From NCBI GenBank assembly GCA_030532895.1, contig JAUNKF010000005.1, positions 88,780-152,779 of the forward strand: a stretch of DNA of 64,000 nt. Direction: 5' to 3'. This stretch comes from Lautropia sp. GTDB taxonomy: Bacteria; Pseudomonadota; Gammaproteobacteria; Burkholderiales; Burkholderiaceae_E. This document shows, one piece after another, positions 52,426 to 61,325 of this stretch. Position 1 is the stretch's first letter. Each line of letters opens with the position of its first letter. Under the pieces are notes generated by a model, which had not been told where the DNA came from, ran no database searches, and worked only from the letters and a program-made list of their open reading frames with translations. The translations under genes were made by a program, and so were the position numbers.

Positions 52426-53628
52426 TCAGTCTTCCATTTCGACGGCGATGGCGGTGGCTTCACCGCCGCCGATGCACAGCGAGGCAATGCCGCGCTTGCC
52501 GCCGGTCTTCTTCAGCGCGCCGAGCAGCGAGACGATGATCCGCGTGCCCGAGGCCCCGATCGGGTGACCCAGCGCGACGGCACCGCCGTGGATGTTCACC
52601 TTGTCGTGCGGGATGTTGTGATCCTTCATGGCGGCCATGGCCACGACGGCAAAGGCTTCGTTGATCTCGAAGAGATCCACCGAATCGGTCGTCCAGCCAG
52701 TCTTCTCATAGAGCTTCTCGATGGCGCCGACCGGGGCGATGGTGAACCACTCCGGCTCACGGGAATAGGTGGCGTGACCCTTGATGGTGGCGATCGGCTT
52801 CAGGCCCAGCTTGTCGGCCGTGGAGCGGCGCATCAGCACCATGGCAGCAGCACCATCGGAGATCGAGGACGAGGTGGCAGCCGTGACCGTGCCATCTTTC
52901 ACGAAGGCCGGGCGCAGGTTCGGGATCTTCGCCGGATCGACCTTGAAGGGGCTTTCATCCTTGTTGATGACGGTGTCACCCTTCTTGCCGCTGATCGTGA
53001 CCGGGGTGATCTCCCAGTCGAAGTCGCCATTCTCGTTGGCGGCACGGGCACGGCGGGAGGACTCGATGGCGTAGGCATCCTGCTCTTCGCGGGTGAAGCT
53101 GTACTTGTTGGCGCAGTCTTCGGCAAACAGACCCATCGACTTGCCGCCGCCATTGGGCATCTTGGTGTAGGCGTCTTCCAGGCCATCATAGGCCATGTGG
53201 TCGAACATCGTGGCGTGACCATAGCGGTAGCCGGTGCGGCCCTTCGGCACCATGTAGGGGGCGCTCGACATGTTTTCCATGCCGCCGGCCACGACGATGT
53301 CCTGGCTGCCGGCGGCCAGCAGATCATGGGCCAGCATCACGGTCTTCATGCCCGAGCCGCAGACCTTGTTCAGCGTGGTGGCGCCGGTGGAGATTGGCAG
53401 CCCGGCCTTCAGCGTGGCCTGGCGGGCCGGTGCCTGACCGAGGGCAGCGGGCAGCACGCAGCCCATCAGCACTTCCTGCACCTGCTCCGGCTTCAGACCG
53501 GCACGCTCGACGGCGGCCTTGATGGCGATGGCGCCCAGCTCGGGCGTTGGCACGCTGGAGAGTGCGCCCAGCATGGCGCCAATCGGTGTACGTGCTGCGG
53601 AAACGATGACGATCGGATCATTGGTCAT
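52426..53628 (-). CDS. phaA: Acetyl-CoA acetyltransferase (thiolase)
   Basis: A 400-residue biosynthetic/degradative thiolase joining two acetyl-CoA into acetoacetyl-CoA. Active-site residues: Cys in LNKVCGSGMKTV (about 88-95), His in GGAVALGHPIGASGTR, and Cys in ASLCIGGGEATA. The start DPIVIVSAARTPIGAMLG is family-typical. Whether it supplies polyhydroxybutyrate or fatty acid/ketone metabolism cannot be told, as no phaB or phaC is nearby; atoB is an equally good name. Confidence 0.92.
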   Translation of the reverse strand: MTNDPIVIVSAARTPIGAMLGALSSVPTPELGAIAIKAAVERAGLKPEQVQEVLMGCVLPAALGQAPARQATLKAGLPISTGATTLNKVCGSGMKTVMLAHDLLAAGSQDIVVAGGMENMSSAPYMVPKGRTGYRYGHATMFDHMAYDGLEDAYTKMPNGGGKSMGLFAEDCANKYSFTREEQDAYAIESSRRARAANENGDFDWEITPVTISGKKGDTVINKDESPFKVDPAKIPNLRPAFVKDGTVTAATSSSISDGAAAMVLMRRSTADKLGLKPIATIKGHATYSREPEWFTIAPVGAIEKLYEKTGWTTDSVDLFEINEAFAVVAMAAMKDHNIPHDKVNIHGGAVALGHPIGASGTRIIVSLLGALKKTGGKRGIASLCIGGGEATAIAVEMED

Positions 53629-53763
53629 GGTGTATCTCCATAAAAAGCGTCATGGGGCAAGGCAGCCCCCTCTCGTCGGGCAGTTCTGGTGCGTGTCGGG
53701 AACGGGTTCATCGCACGCGCCGCCATCCGGGGCGATGGGGGTGTGGCTCCGGATGGCGCTGCC

Positions 53764-55575
53764 TCAGGTCTGGACCGTACCGGTGCCATCATCTTCCCGA
53801 GGGAAGCGGACTCTGGACGGGTAAGGAAAAACGTCATCAAGTATGCCGTTTTTGATGCGTGTCTGCTTTTCCTGCCAGTATTCGGGGGTGAGCAGGTCGG
53901 CGTGGTATTTCATGAAGGGCTTGCGCACCAGTGGATTGCCCAGGAGGAAGGTGGAAAACTCTTCCGGGAACACATCGTTCGGTGCGACCGGATACCACGG
54001 TTCGGAGGCCATTTCATCCTCGGGGGTGCGAGGTTCGGGTACCTTGCGGAAGTTGCAGTCCGTGAGGTAGAGGACTTCATCGTAGTCGTAGAACACCACC
54101 CGGCCTTGGCGCGTCACGCCGAAGTTCTTGTAGAGCATGTCGCCAGGAAAGATGTTGGCGGCCACCATGTCCTTGATGGCCAGACCATACTGGTTGATGG
54201 CATGCTCCCGCTGGGCTTCGTCGGCCTGCTCGATGAACAGGTTGAGCGGCACCATCCGGCGCTCGATGTAGAGGTGGCGGATGATGATCCGGTCGTCCTC
54301 CTCCTGAATCAGCGAGGGAGCCGTGTCCTTCAGCTCCTGCAGCAGCTCGGGCGACATCCGGTGCTTCGGGAACGGCACATCGGAGTATTCCCACGAGTCG
54401 GCCATCCGGCCCACCCGGTCGTGTGCTTTCACCAGCTGGTAGCGGTCTTCGATGTATTCGCGCGTGATGTCCTTGCGACGCTTGTCCTTGATGAACTTGA
54501 ACACATACGGGAAAGAGGGCAGCGTGAAGACGCCCATCACCAGCCCCTTGATGCCGGGGGCGATGATGAAGTGGTCGGAGGATTCGTGCAGGTGCTGGAG
54601 CAGATCGCGATAGAAGAGCGTCTTGCCCTGCTTGTGCAGCCCCAGCATCGTGTACAGCTCGGCCTGCGGCTTGGTGGGCATCAGCGATTGCAGGAAGCGC
54701 ACATAGGCTGAGGGCACGGCCATGTCCACCATGAAATAGGCGCGTGAGAAGTTGAAGAGCGCTTCGATCCGCTTCGGCTCGGTCAGCACCGCATCGATGA
54801 AGACGCGGCCCCGGCTGTCGCGCAACAGCGCGAGTGCGAAGGGCTGCACCTCACCATCATCGATGATTCGGCCGATCAGGTAGGCGCCCTTGTTCCGATA
54901 GAAGAGCGAGCGCAACACATGCACCTGGCAGTCGAGCGAGGTGACGACATCCGGGCCGAAGAGGTCGGGGCAGGCATCGATGACCTGCTGCAGGTCGTTT
55001 TCGATGTCCTGATAACCGCAGGACAGGCCGAGATCGATCATCACCTGGCGCAGCAGATGCTTCCAGCCCTGGCCATCCGGGTAATACACCCGAAAGGAGG
55101 GGGGCGTGGCGTCGAGGTGTTCGGTGGACACCGCCGGGCGCACGAAGATGAAATCGTTATGGAAATACTCCCGATGCAGCAGGCGGGTGCTGACCGTGTT
55201 GAAGAAGGTCTCGGCCAGCTCGGGCTGCTGGTGCTCGGCCAACAGCAGCACGTAATGCTGCTTGACGGCCGCCCAGGTGTCTTCTTCCTGCAGGCTCGCC
55301 GGGTTGAACTGCGTTTGCAGTGCCTCGATGGCTTCACGTGCGCGCTGATCGTAGAAGGTGATCCGCTCGGTGGCGAGGTGACGCATCTTGTGCCAGGCGC
55401 CTTGCTCGAAACAGGCTTTGGCCTGCTGGGCGTTGTAGCGGAACAGCGCGTAATGGCGGTCGAAACCGGCAAGGATCGTGCGGGCCAGGGTGGCGGGGAG
55501 GCTCTCGGCGCCCATGCTGGCCGGGGCGGGGGGGGCTGGCCGATGACTCGGGCGCGGGTGTGATGTTCTGTGCAT
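53764..55575 (-). CDS. aceK: Isocitrate dehydrogenase kinase/phosphatase
   Basis: A 603-residue bifunctional enzyme that phosphorylates and inactivates isocitrate dehydrogenase, sending carbon through the glyoxylate shunt. AceK blocks visible are FVRPAVSTEHLD, YRNKGAYLIGRI, APGIKGLVMGVFTLPSFPYVFKFIKDKR (given as the run PGIKGLVMGVF), and the C-terminal FYDYDEVLYLTDCNFRKVP. It is of normal length. The first 20 residues (Pro-, His-rich) are not conserved, and a Met at residue 21 (55515) is an alternative start. There is no aceA or aceB next to it. Confidence 0.95.
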   Translation of the reverse strand: MHRTSHPRPSHRPAPPAPASMGAESLPATLARTILAGFDRHYALFRYNAQQAKACFEQGAWHKMRHLATERITFYDQRAREAIEALQTQFNPASLQEEDTWAAVKQHYVLLLAEHQQPELAETFFNTVSTRLLHREYFHNDFIFVRPAVSTEHLDATPPSFRVYYPDGQGWKHLLRQVMIDLGLSCGYQDIENDLQQVIDACPDLFGPDVVTSLDCQVHVLRSLFYRNKGAYLIGRIIDDGEVQPFALALLRDSRGRVFIDAVLTEPKRIEALFNFSRAYFMVDMAVPSAYVRFLQSLMPTKPQAELYTMLGLHKQGKTLFYRDLLQHLHESSDHFIIAPGIKGLVMGVFTLPSFPYVFKFIKDKRRKDITREYIEDRYQLVKAHDRVGRMADSWEYSDVPFPKHRMSPELLQELKDTAPSLIQEEDDRIIIRHLYIERRMVPLNLFIEQADEAQREHAINQYGLAIKDMVAANIFPGDMLYKNFGVTRQGRVVFYDYDEVLYLTDCNFRKVPEPRTPEDEMASEPWYPVAPNDVFPEEFSTFLLGNPLVRKPFMKYHADLLTPEYWQEKQTRIKNGILDDVFPYPSRVRFPREDDGTGTVQT

Positions 55576-55817
55576 GCGGCTATCTTAACGCCCGGTATCG
55601 GGGTGGCAGCTGGGCACTTCGCGTAAACCCCAGGGTTGGCAGCCTGTGTCTGTCGGGTGGCAGCGGTAGCCTGTTGCATGCCGGATGCAGTCCGACCACT
55701 GATCCGGGTAGGGAAACCGGAAATCGGCGCCGGGTGCGGGGGCTGTCAACGCCGGGCGGATACTGGTTTCCTTGCATGGCAACGTCTGTCCGTGCATTGC
55801 CCGTTTGAGTGGTGCCC

Positions 55818-56801
55818 ATGAGAACCGACCGACCCTATCGTCTGATTACCCGCTCTGATTTCGATGGCCTGGTAAGCGCTGCGATGCTGCGTGATATCGG
55901 CCTGGTGGATTCGGTGCTGTTCGTCCATCCGAAGGATGTGCAGGATGGCAAGGTGCCGGTGGGGCGGGACGACATGCTGGTGAACCTGCCTTATGTGGCC
56001 GAAGCGGGTCAGGTGTTCGACTATCAGGCGCCTGGCGCGCGTCGCCTGCCCAAAGTGGGGCACCACAACCTGGTGATGGGCGTGGGTGAGCGCTCGGTGT
56101 CGCGCGTGATCTTCGACCATTTTGGGGGCGCCTCACGCTTTCCCCGTGTGACGCCCGAGCTGCTGGCTGCCGCCGACAAGGCAGGCAGCGCCAGCTATTC
56201 GTTGGCCGACGTGCTGCACCCGCGTGACTGGACGCTGCTCTCCTTCATCACCGACCCCCGCACGGGCCTGGGCCGCTTCAAGGATTTTGGCATCTCCAAC
56301 CTGCAGCTGATGATGATGCTGGTGGAGGCGTGCCGCTCGATGGACGTGGCACGCATCCTGGCCCTGCCGGATGTGGCGGCGCGCGTGCATCGCTATCACG
56401 AACATGAGTCGCTGGCCATCGAACAGATCCGCCGCTGCGCCCATGTCGATCAGGATACGGTGGTGCTCGACCTGCGCAATGAGCCGGTCATCTATGCGGC
56501 CAACCGATTTCTCGTCTACGCGCTGTTTCCGAATTGCAGCATGTCGGTGCATGTGATGTGGGGGCGCGAAAAGGCCAACACCGTCTTTGCGGTGGGCCGC
56601 TCGATCTTCAACACCCACACGCAGGTGGACGTGGGCGACCTGTGCACCCGCTTCGGCGGTGGTGGCCATCAATATGCCGGCACCTGCCAGATCGGCAACG
56701 AGTGGGCCAATGAGCGGCTGGACGAACTGCTGGCTCGTATCCACAAGGTTCAGGCCAAGGAAAAGGCCGGCGCCAAGGCGGCCACCGAGCCGCTGGCCTG
56801 A
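55818..56801 (+). CDS. DHH-family phosphoesterase (exopolyphosphatase-related)
   Basis: A 327-residue DHH-superfamily protein. The DHH domain begins with LITRSDFDGLVSAAML (metal-binding DFDG) and the C-terminal DHHA1 domain has TRFGGGGHQYAGTC. Such proteins are annotated as exopolyphosphatase-like or nanoRNase-like and cleave phosphodiester or polyphosphate substrates in the cytoplasm. Canonical DHH is replaced by a HHN-type motif (VGHHNLVMGVGE), so the substrate is uncertain. Start ATG 55818; a GTG three codons upstream is also possible. A strong terminator follows at 56911. Confidence 0.82.
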   Translation: MRTDRPYRLITRSDFDGLVSAAMLRDIGLVDSVLFVHPKDVQDGKVPVGRDDMLVNLPYVAEAGQVFDYQAPGARRLPKVGHHNLVMGVGERSVSRVIFDHFGGASRFPRVTPELLAAADKAGSASYSLADVLHPRDWTLLSFITDPRTGLGRFKDFGISNLQLMMMLVEACRSMDVARILALPDVAARVHRYHEHESLAIEQIRRCAHVDQDTVVLDLRNEPVIYAANRFLVYALFPNCSMSVHVMWGREKANTVFAVGRSIFNTHTQVDVGDLCTRFGGGGHQYAGTCQIGNEWANERLDELLARIHKVQAKEKAGAKAATEPLA

Positions 56802-56910
56802 GTGCCGGGCCGCCAGGCGGGTGTGTCTGGTCGGCAGTTGGCGCTGTCGTGTGTGCCGAGTGTGTCTCCCGTCGTTGAGACATTCGCCAGTCCATCATCT
56901 CTCATCGATG

Positions 56911-56947
56911 AACCTGCTACCGGGCTGTGGCCTGGGGCAGGTTTTTT
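56911..56947 (+). terminator. Intrinsic terminator after the DHH gene
   Basis: AACCTGC (56911-56917) pairs with GCAGGTT (56937-56943), with a further GGC/GCC pairing inside, and TTTTTT follows. It lies about 110 bases after the stop codon. Confidence 0.8.
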
Positions 56948-57124
56948 GCAATCAGCGCCTGGGCCACGGTGATCTTTTGCCCCTTGGCCATGCGAACGGT
57001 CTTGATGCCCGGGTACCCAGGTGCGATGAGGGCGGTGGGTCGTGCTGCCTGTCCATGCTCGAACCGACCAGCGGTCGGCAGCTTGTGCCGAATGGTCAGT
57101 TTCCGTGTTAGTGAAACCGTAATT
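56917..57124 (-). pseudogene. Protein-like minus-strand frame without a start codon
   Basis: Between a TAA near 57124 and a TAG at 56919-56917 the minus strand is open for about 65 codons, ending VRMAKGQKITVAQALIAKNL then PQATAR. The composition looks protein-like, and the codon use resembles the neighbours, but only an internal ATG (MAKGQK) could start it. It may be a decayed gene fragment, or a shadow. I do not recognise it. Confidence 0.2.
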
Positions 57125-57369
57125 TTTTAAAATTTAACAAATTATCTTGGTTTGACGAACGTTCTGCGTCTAGTAAAGCGATTGATAATGGTTCTTATCC
57201 TTTTAGAATCAGTCGTTCTAACTGCCTATCATTCCCCAGCCTGAAAGCTTGGCACAACGGGCGCGGTCTGCCCCACGGAACGGTTCTGCGACGCAGCTTT
57301 CCAGGTGTCCTGTTGTGTGCGGCGGCCAGCTGTCTGGCACGGATCATTCAGAGAAAGGAGCTGTCTTTC
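56948..57369. promoter_or_regulatory. Upstream region of the siderophore receptor gene
   Basis: No confident gene. An AT-rich tract (57118-57150) precedes TTGACG at 57152-57157, a possible -35, and a Fur-box-like palindrome at 57184-57200. Promoter and operator overlap in the way expected of iron-repressed genes. Confidence 0.5.
57184..57200 (+). promoter_or_regulatory. Fur-box-like operator upstream of the siderophore receptor
   Basis: GATAATGGTTCTTATCC contains the inverted pair GATAA and TTATC spaced by six bases, matching the first and last part of the Fur consensus. It lies about 170 bases before the receptor start. Confidence 0.6.
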
Positions 57370-59694
57370 ATGTCGTACATCAAGAGCCGCAAGCACGCGG
57401 TGACCCGTTCGGCTGGCCCGATCACCAGCATGGCGGCCATGACCATGCTGTCGTTGGCCTCAAGCCATGCCGTGGCCCAAAGTGGTGATGCCGAGCCGCG
57501 TTCCTCCGGTACGCTGGGGGAGGTGACGGTGCGGGATAGTGCCGAGAGTTACAAGGCCGACACGGTGTCCAGCCCGAAGTACACGGCGCCGTTGCTGGAT
57601 ACGCCGCAGACGATCACGGTGGTGCCCACACAGGTGCTTCAAGAGCAGAACAGCCTGTCCTTGCAGGAGGCGCTGACGAACAATGTGCCAGGCATCACCT
57701 TCCAGGCCGGTGAGGGTGGTGGCGGTTATGGTGACAACATCATGCTTCGTGGCTACTCCGCCAGCAACAACATTTCCCAGGATGGCATCCCGGATTCGGG
57801 CCAGTACACCCGTTCCGACTTCTTCAATATTGAAAGTATTGAAGTCACCAACGGTGCAAGCTCCGTGTATGGTGGCTCGGGCAATGTGGGCGGTGGCATC
57901 AACCTCGTCAGCAAACAGCCCTCGGCTCAGGACTTCACCAAGATCAGCGCCGGCTTGGGCACGGCCAAGTATGGGCGGGCCACTGTCGACATGAACCGTC
58001 GTGCCAGTGATTCGGTCGCATGGCGTCTGAACGCAATGGTTCATCGGAACGAACTCGCAGAGCGGGATGAAGAGCGTTTCAAACGGTTCGGTATTGCGCC
58101 GTCGGTCAAGTTTGGCATCAACACACCGACACAGGTGAGCCTGAGCTATTTCTATCAGAAAGATGACAATATCCCGCAGTATGGTGTGCCGTACGTGCTG
58201 ACGCCTTTCCATACTGGGCCTGTGCCGGGGATTTCCCGGAGCAATTTCTATCAGTATCGCAACACGGGTAATGGTGAAGAAACCGATAACCATCGTCTGT
58301 CCGCACTGATTGAGCATCGCTTCAGTGACAGTCTTCGTATGAGGAACTTCACGCGTCTTGGTTTGACGGAGCGTTGGACGCAAATTGATTCGCCGCGTGG
58401 CACGTGGTGCGTCAATGGTGTGAACCCATTTGGCCAGACGGCGGCTCAACGTGCTTGCCGGATTGCAGACAACACGTATCTGCCGAATTCGGGGCCACAT
58501 GGATACGTGCGCGACGAGAAAAATCGCATCGTCAGCAACCAGACCGACCTGATCGCCAAAGCCACGACTGGCCAGATTGAACATGACATCGTTGCCGGTC
58601 TGTATGTCGCTCATGAAACGCTTGACCGGACGGTCGGGAGCGTGTTGAACAATCCGGATGGAACCTCTGTGGCTCCAGCCGATCGTACAGCGATGAGTGC
58701 ACTGAATCCTGAAGGCGTATGGAATGGCCCTGTGAACTATGTTCGCTCCCAGTACGGTGACGGCAAGATTCAAAACGTTGCGATTTACGCTTTTGACAAT
58801 ATCAAGCTCAATCAGCAATGGTCGCTGAACACCGGTGTGCGCTTCGAGCACTTCCGTGGCGAGTCCTTGAATAACCGGATCACTGACGGCACTCTCGTGC
58901 CAGGTGAGCGGATGAAGAACTCGGACAACCTGCTGTCGTTCATGGCTGGTGCTGTTTACAAGCCCATGTCCAATGGATCCGTTTACGCGTCAATCAGCAA
59001 TTCCAAAACACCTTCTCAAGGCAGTGTCCGTCTGAGCTGCAATGCACGAAATTGCAATGTGGATCCAGAAACGGCTGTCAACTACGAGTTGGGTACGAAG
59101 TGGGACCTGATGGATAGCCGCTTGTCGTTGACGGCCGCGATCTTCCGGAATGAACGGAAGAACTACAAGGTCGAGGCTGATGAAACGCAGACCCTGCCCA
59201 TGACGCTGGATGGAAAATCACGTGTGGATGGTATCGTTCTGGGCGCGGCCGGCAATATCACGTCACAGTGGGGGCTGTTCGCAAACTATTCCTATCTGAA
59301 TAGCGAGGTGATTCAGGGGGTGTCCAACGCGGTTCGTGCTGCAACAGGTGTCGATGCACAGGCTGGTCAGCCGTTGACACAGGTGCCAAAGCATGCGGCC
59401 AATCTCTGGACTTCCTACGACTTTGCTCAGGGATGGTCGGTTGGTTACGGTTTTACGTACACGGGCAAAATGCAGTTGAACAATGGTGAGGCGCCGTATT
59501 ACAACACCAAGGCTTATGTTGTGCAGAACGCGATGCTTGGCTATCGGTTTGATAAGCAGCTCAGTTTCCAGCTGAACGCCAAGAACTTGACCAACAAAGA
59601 GTACTACACGAGGGTGCGCGGTTCGTTGACTTCAAGCTCGGCTGTTCCTGGTACGGGTCGAACGATCACGTTGACTGGAAACTATGAGTTTTGA
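57370..59694 (+). CDS. TonB-dependent siderophore receptor
   Basis: A 774-residue outer membrane receptor for ferric siderophores. A long signal peptide (to AVAQS, about residue 37) precedes the plug domain: GEVTVRDS (TonB-box-like segment), LLDTPQTITVVPTQVLQEQ, MLRGYSASNNISQDGIPD, and SIEVTNGASSVYGGSG. The barrel ends in GRTITLTGNYEF with the terminal Phe needed for assembly. Start ATG 57370 has AAGGAG nine bases upstream. It is followed by a strong terminator and lies near a PiuC-type gene, like Fiu/PiuA-type catecholate receptors with YbiX/PiuC. The ligand is not determined. Confidence 0.92.
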   Translation: MSYIKSRKHAVTRSAGPITSMAAMTMLSLASSHAVAQSGDAEPRSSGTLGEVTVRDSAESYKADTVSSPKYTAPLLDTPQTITVVPTQVLQEQNSLSLQEALTNNVPGITFQAGEGGGGYGDNIMLRGYSASNNISQDGIPDSGQYTRSDFFNIESIEVTNGASSVYGGSGNVGGGINLVSKQPSAQDFTKISAGLGTAKYGRATVDMNRRASDSVAWRLNAMVHRNELAERDEERFKRFGIAPSVKFGINTPTQVSLSYFYQKDDNIPQYGVPYVLTPFHTGPVPGISRSNFYQYRNTGNGEETDNHRLSALIEHRFSDSLRMRNFTRLGLTERWTQIDSPRGTWCVNGVNPFGQTAAQRACRIADNTYLPNSGPHGYVRDEKNRIVSNQTDLIAKATTGQIEHDIVAGLYVAHETLDRTVGSVLNNPDGTSVAPADRTAMSALNPEGVWNGPVNYVRSQYGDGKIQNVAIYAFDNIKLNQQWSLNTGVRFEHFRGESLNNRITDGTLVPGERMKNSDNLLSFMAGAVYKPMSNGSVYASISNSKTPSQGSVRLSCNARNCNVDPETAVNYELGTKWDLMDSRLSLTAAIFRNERKNYKVEADETQTLPMTLDGKSRVDGIVLGAAGNITSQWGLFANYSYLNSEVIQGVSNAVRAATGVDAQAGQPLTQVPKHAANLWTSYDFAQGWSVGYGFTYTGKMQLNNGEAPYYNTKAYVVQNAMLGYRFDKQLSFQLNAKNLTNKEYYTRVRGSLTSSSAVPGTGRTITLTGNYEF

Positions 59695-59749
59695 TCATTT
59701 TGTGATGGGTATGCTGCCTGTTCCGGTGTCAGCTATCTGAGCTGATGAG

Positions 59750-59790
59750 AGAACGTCGAATTTCCTGTGCAGGGGTTCGGCGTTCTTTTT
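59750..59790 (+). terminator. Intrinsic terminator after the receptor gene
   Basis: AGAACGTCGAA (59750-59760) pairs with TTCGGCGTTCT (59776-59786), with one G-T pair, and is followed by TTTT. It closes the receptor transcript 55 bases after its stop. Confidence 0.85.
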
Positions 59791-59918
59791 ATTTGAGAAT
59801 TTTCTGGTTGGGGTGTGGGGGAAATGTTTCATGAGTGGCGTGGGCCTTTGGGCTGGGATCAATTGATGCTCGGTCGGCGTTGGATCGGTGTCGTCTGATT
59901 CACGGCAGGCCCATCTGC

Positions 59919-60056
59919 TCATGTAAGATGGTTCTCTTCCGCCTTGCGTGCCTTCTCTTTCTTGCCCTGGTCGTAATGCCACTTGATGGCAAAGAAGGCT
60001 GCGATCAGGAGAACGGTCAGCTTGAAGATGCCGAAAATGATGGGAACCCAGTCCAT
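59919..60056 (-). CDS. Small membrane protein of 45 residues, unknown function
   Basis: A short minus-strand gene between the receptor and the PiuC-type gene. It starts MDWVPIIFGIFKLTVLLIAA, one transmembrane helix, then a basic, charged tail (DQGKKEKARKAEENHLT). Codon usage is good and the frame is clean from ATG 60056 to TGA 59919. It is too short for a standard ORF search, and I do not know the family. The helix-plus-charged-tail layout suggests a small regulator or partner of a membrane complex. The ribosome site is weak. Confidence 0.65.
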   Translation of the reverse strand: MDWVPIIFGIFKLTVLLIAAFFAIKWHYDQGKKEKARKAEENHLT

Positions 60057-60468
60057 GGTGTTTGCTGCTTTCAGGCTTGCTTGATCGAATGTTGTGCCAC
60101 TGATCGTCGGTGCCGGCTCTGACTTTGTGAGCCGATGGGGGATTTGGCCCCCGGCGGGCGGTGGCGCGATGTTGCCGGCATTTTACGAAAGAGAGGGGCG
60201 CATGGCCAGAAGTCATGATTCATGAGCCGGGTAGGCCATGCCCTTGATGTTGCGAGAGGGCTGGGTTTAGGGTTCTTCTGATGTTGTGATTGCAGTGCGA
60301 GGCGTTCGTGATGCCGGGATGGTGTCGTGCTTGCTGCGTCTCTCGTAGAGATCGTGCCGGTTTTCAAGTGGACATTGGGTTGCTCAGGTAAGATTGAGTC
60401 TTATCCCGATTTGATCCTTCGATGTCTGGCCAGGCGCTTTGGCCATTTTCCTGCTGGGAGATTCCGTC
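60057..60468. promoter_or_regulatory. Upstream region of the PiuC-type gene
   Basis: About 410 bases without a gene. A Fur-like palindrome TAAGA-5-TCTTA lies at 60389-60403 (TAAGATTGAGTCTTATCC), resembling the site before the receptor (TTCTTATCC in common). Confidence 0.5.
60389..60403 (+). promoter_or_regulatory. Fur-box-like site upstream of the PiuC-type gene
   Basis: TAAGATTGAGTCTTA is an interrupted palindrome lying 66 bases before the start codon. It shares TCTTATCC with the candidate operator at 57184. Iron repression is inferred. Confidence 0.45.
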
Positions 60469-61146
60469 ATGATGCTGCACGTCCCCGAAGTGTTGACCCG
60501 AGATCAGGTGCGTGAGATGCGGGCGGCCTTGGAAGCTGCCGAGTGGGTGGACGGGCGTGAAAGCGTGGGGGCGCAAGGCGCTGCAGTCAAGAAGAACCGT
60601 CAACTGCCAGAGGCTTCGCCAGTGCGGGCGGAGCTGGGGCGAGTGATTCTGCAGGCGCTGGCGAAGCACCCTGTTTTCTTTTCGGCTGCGCTGCCGCTGC
60701 GTTATGTGCCGCCCTATTTCAACCGATATGAAGGGGGCGAAACCTACGGTTTGCATGTGGATGGCTCGGTGCGGATGGTGGCGGGTAGTCCGCCGGTGCG
60801 TACTGACTTGTCGTGCACGCTGTTTTTGTGTGACCCGGATGAATATGAAGGCGGCGAGCTGGTGGTGGTGGACACCTATGGTGAGCATGAGGTGAAGCTG
60901 CCCGCCGGCGACCTGATCCTGTACTCATCGGGGAGCCTGCACAAGGTGGAGCCTGTCACGCGCGGTGCGCGGATCAGCTCGTTCTTCTGGCTACAAAGCA
61001 TGATCCGGGAAGATCAGCAGCGGCTGATGCTCTTCGAGCTGGATCAGAACATTCGCAAGCTACGCGGCCAGTATGGTGAAACGGAGGAGGCCGTGGGGCT
61101 CACGGCGATTTATCACAACCTGTTGCGGATGTGGTCGGAGACTTGA
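60469..61146 (+). CDS. piuC: PKHD-type iron/2-oxoglutarate hydroxylase, PiuC/YbiX family
   Basis: A 225-residue Fe(II)/2-oxoglutarate-dependent hydroxylase. Metal ligands HVD (in [11 protein letters not shown]) and the distal His in [10 protein letters not shown], with the 2-oxoglutarate Arg in [13 protein letters not shown], are all present. YbiX/PiuC genes usually lie next to TonB siderophore receptors such as Fiu/PiuA; here the receptor is about 800 bases upstream on the same strand. The MM start at 60469 gives the family's N-terminus ([14 protein letters not shown]). The substrate is unknown. Confidence 0.92.
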   Translation: MMLHVPEVLTRDQVREMRAALEAAEWVDGRESVGAQGAAVKKNRQLPEASPVRAELGRVILQALAKHPVFFSAALPLRYVPPYFNRYEGGETYGLHVDGSVRMVAGSPPVRTDLSCTLFLCDPDEYEGGELVVVDTYGEHEVKLPAGDLILYSSGSLHKVEPVTRGARISSFFWLQSMIREDQQRLMLFELDQNIRKLRGQYGETEEAVGLTAIYHNLLRMWSET

Positions 61147-61325
61147 GGAGGGAGAGGGCGCGAGTTGGAGGGCTTCATGCGTCAGATGTTCGGGGGGATT
61201 TTTCTGGGAAGGGGGATGCCTGCCCGTGTTGCGTGCTCTGATGTTTGGACAAAGGCCCACGTTGGCCGGGGAGCGGATATCCTGGCGTTTCAATCGCCGA
61301 CCATGGCCGATCGGCGGATCAGATC

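Noticed and set aside
52297-53643. Plus-strand frame of about 450 codons opposite the thiolase
   Set aside because: The composition is Gly/His/Arg-rich shadow sequence, and the thiolase active-site motifs are all on the other strand.
57460-58851. Minus-strand frame of about 460 codons opposite the siderophore receptor
   Set aside because: The receptor frame has signal peptide, plug and terminal Phe; the antisense frame has no family features.
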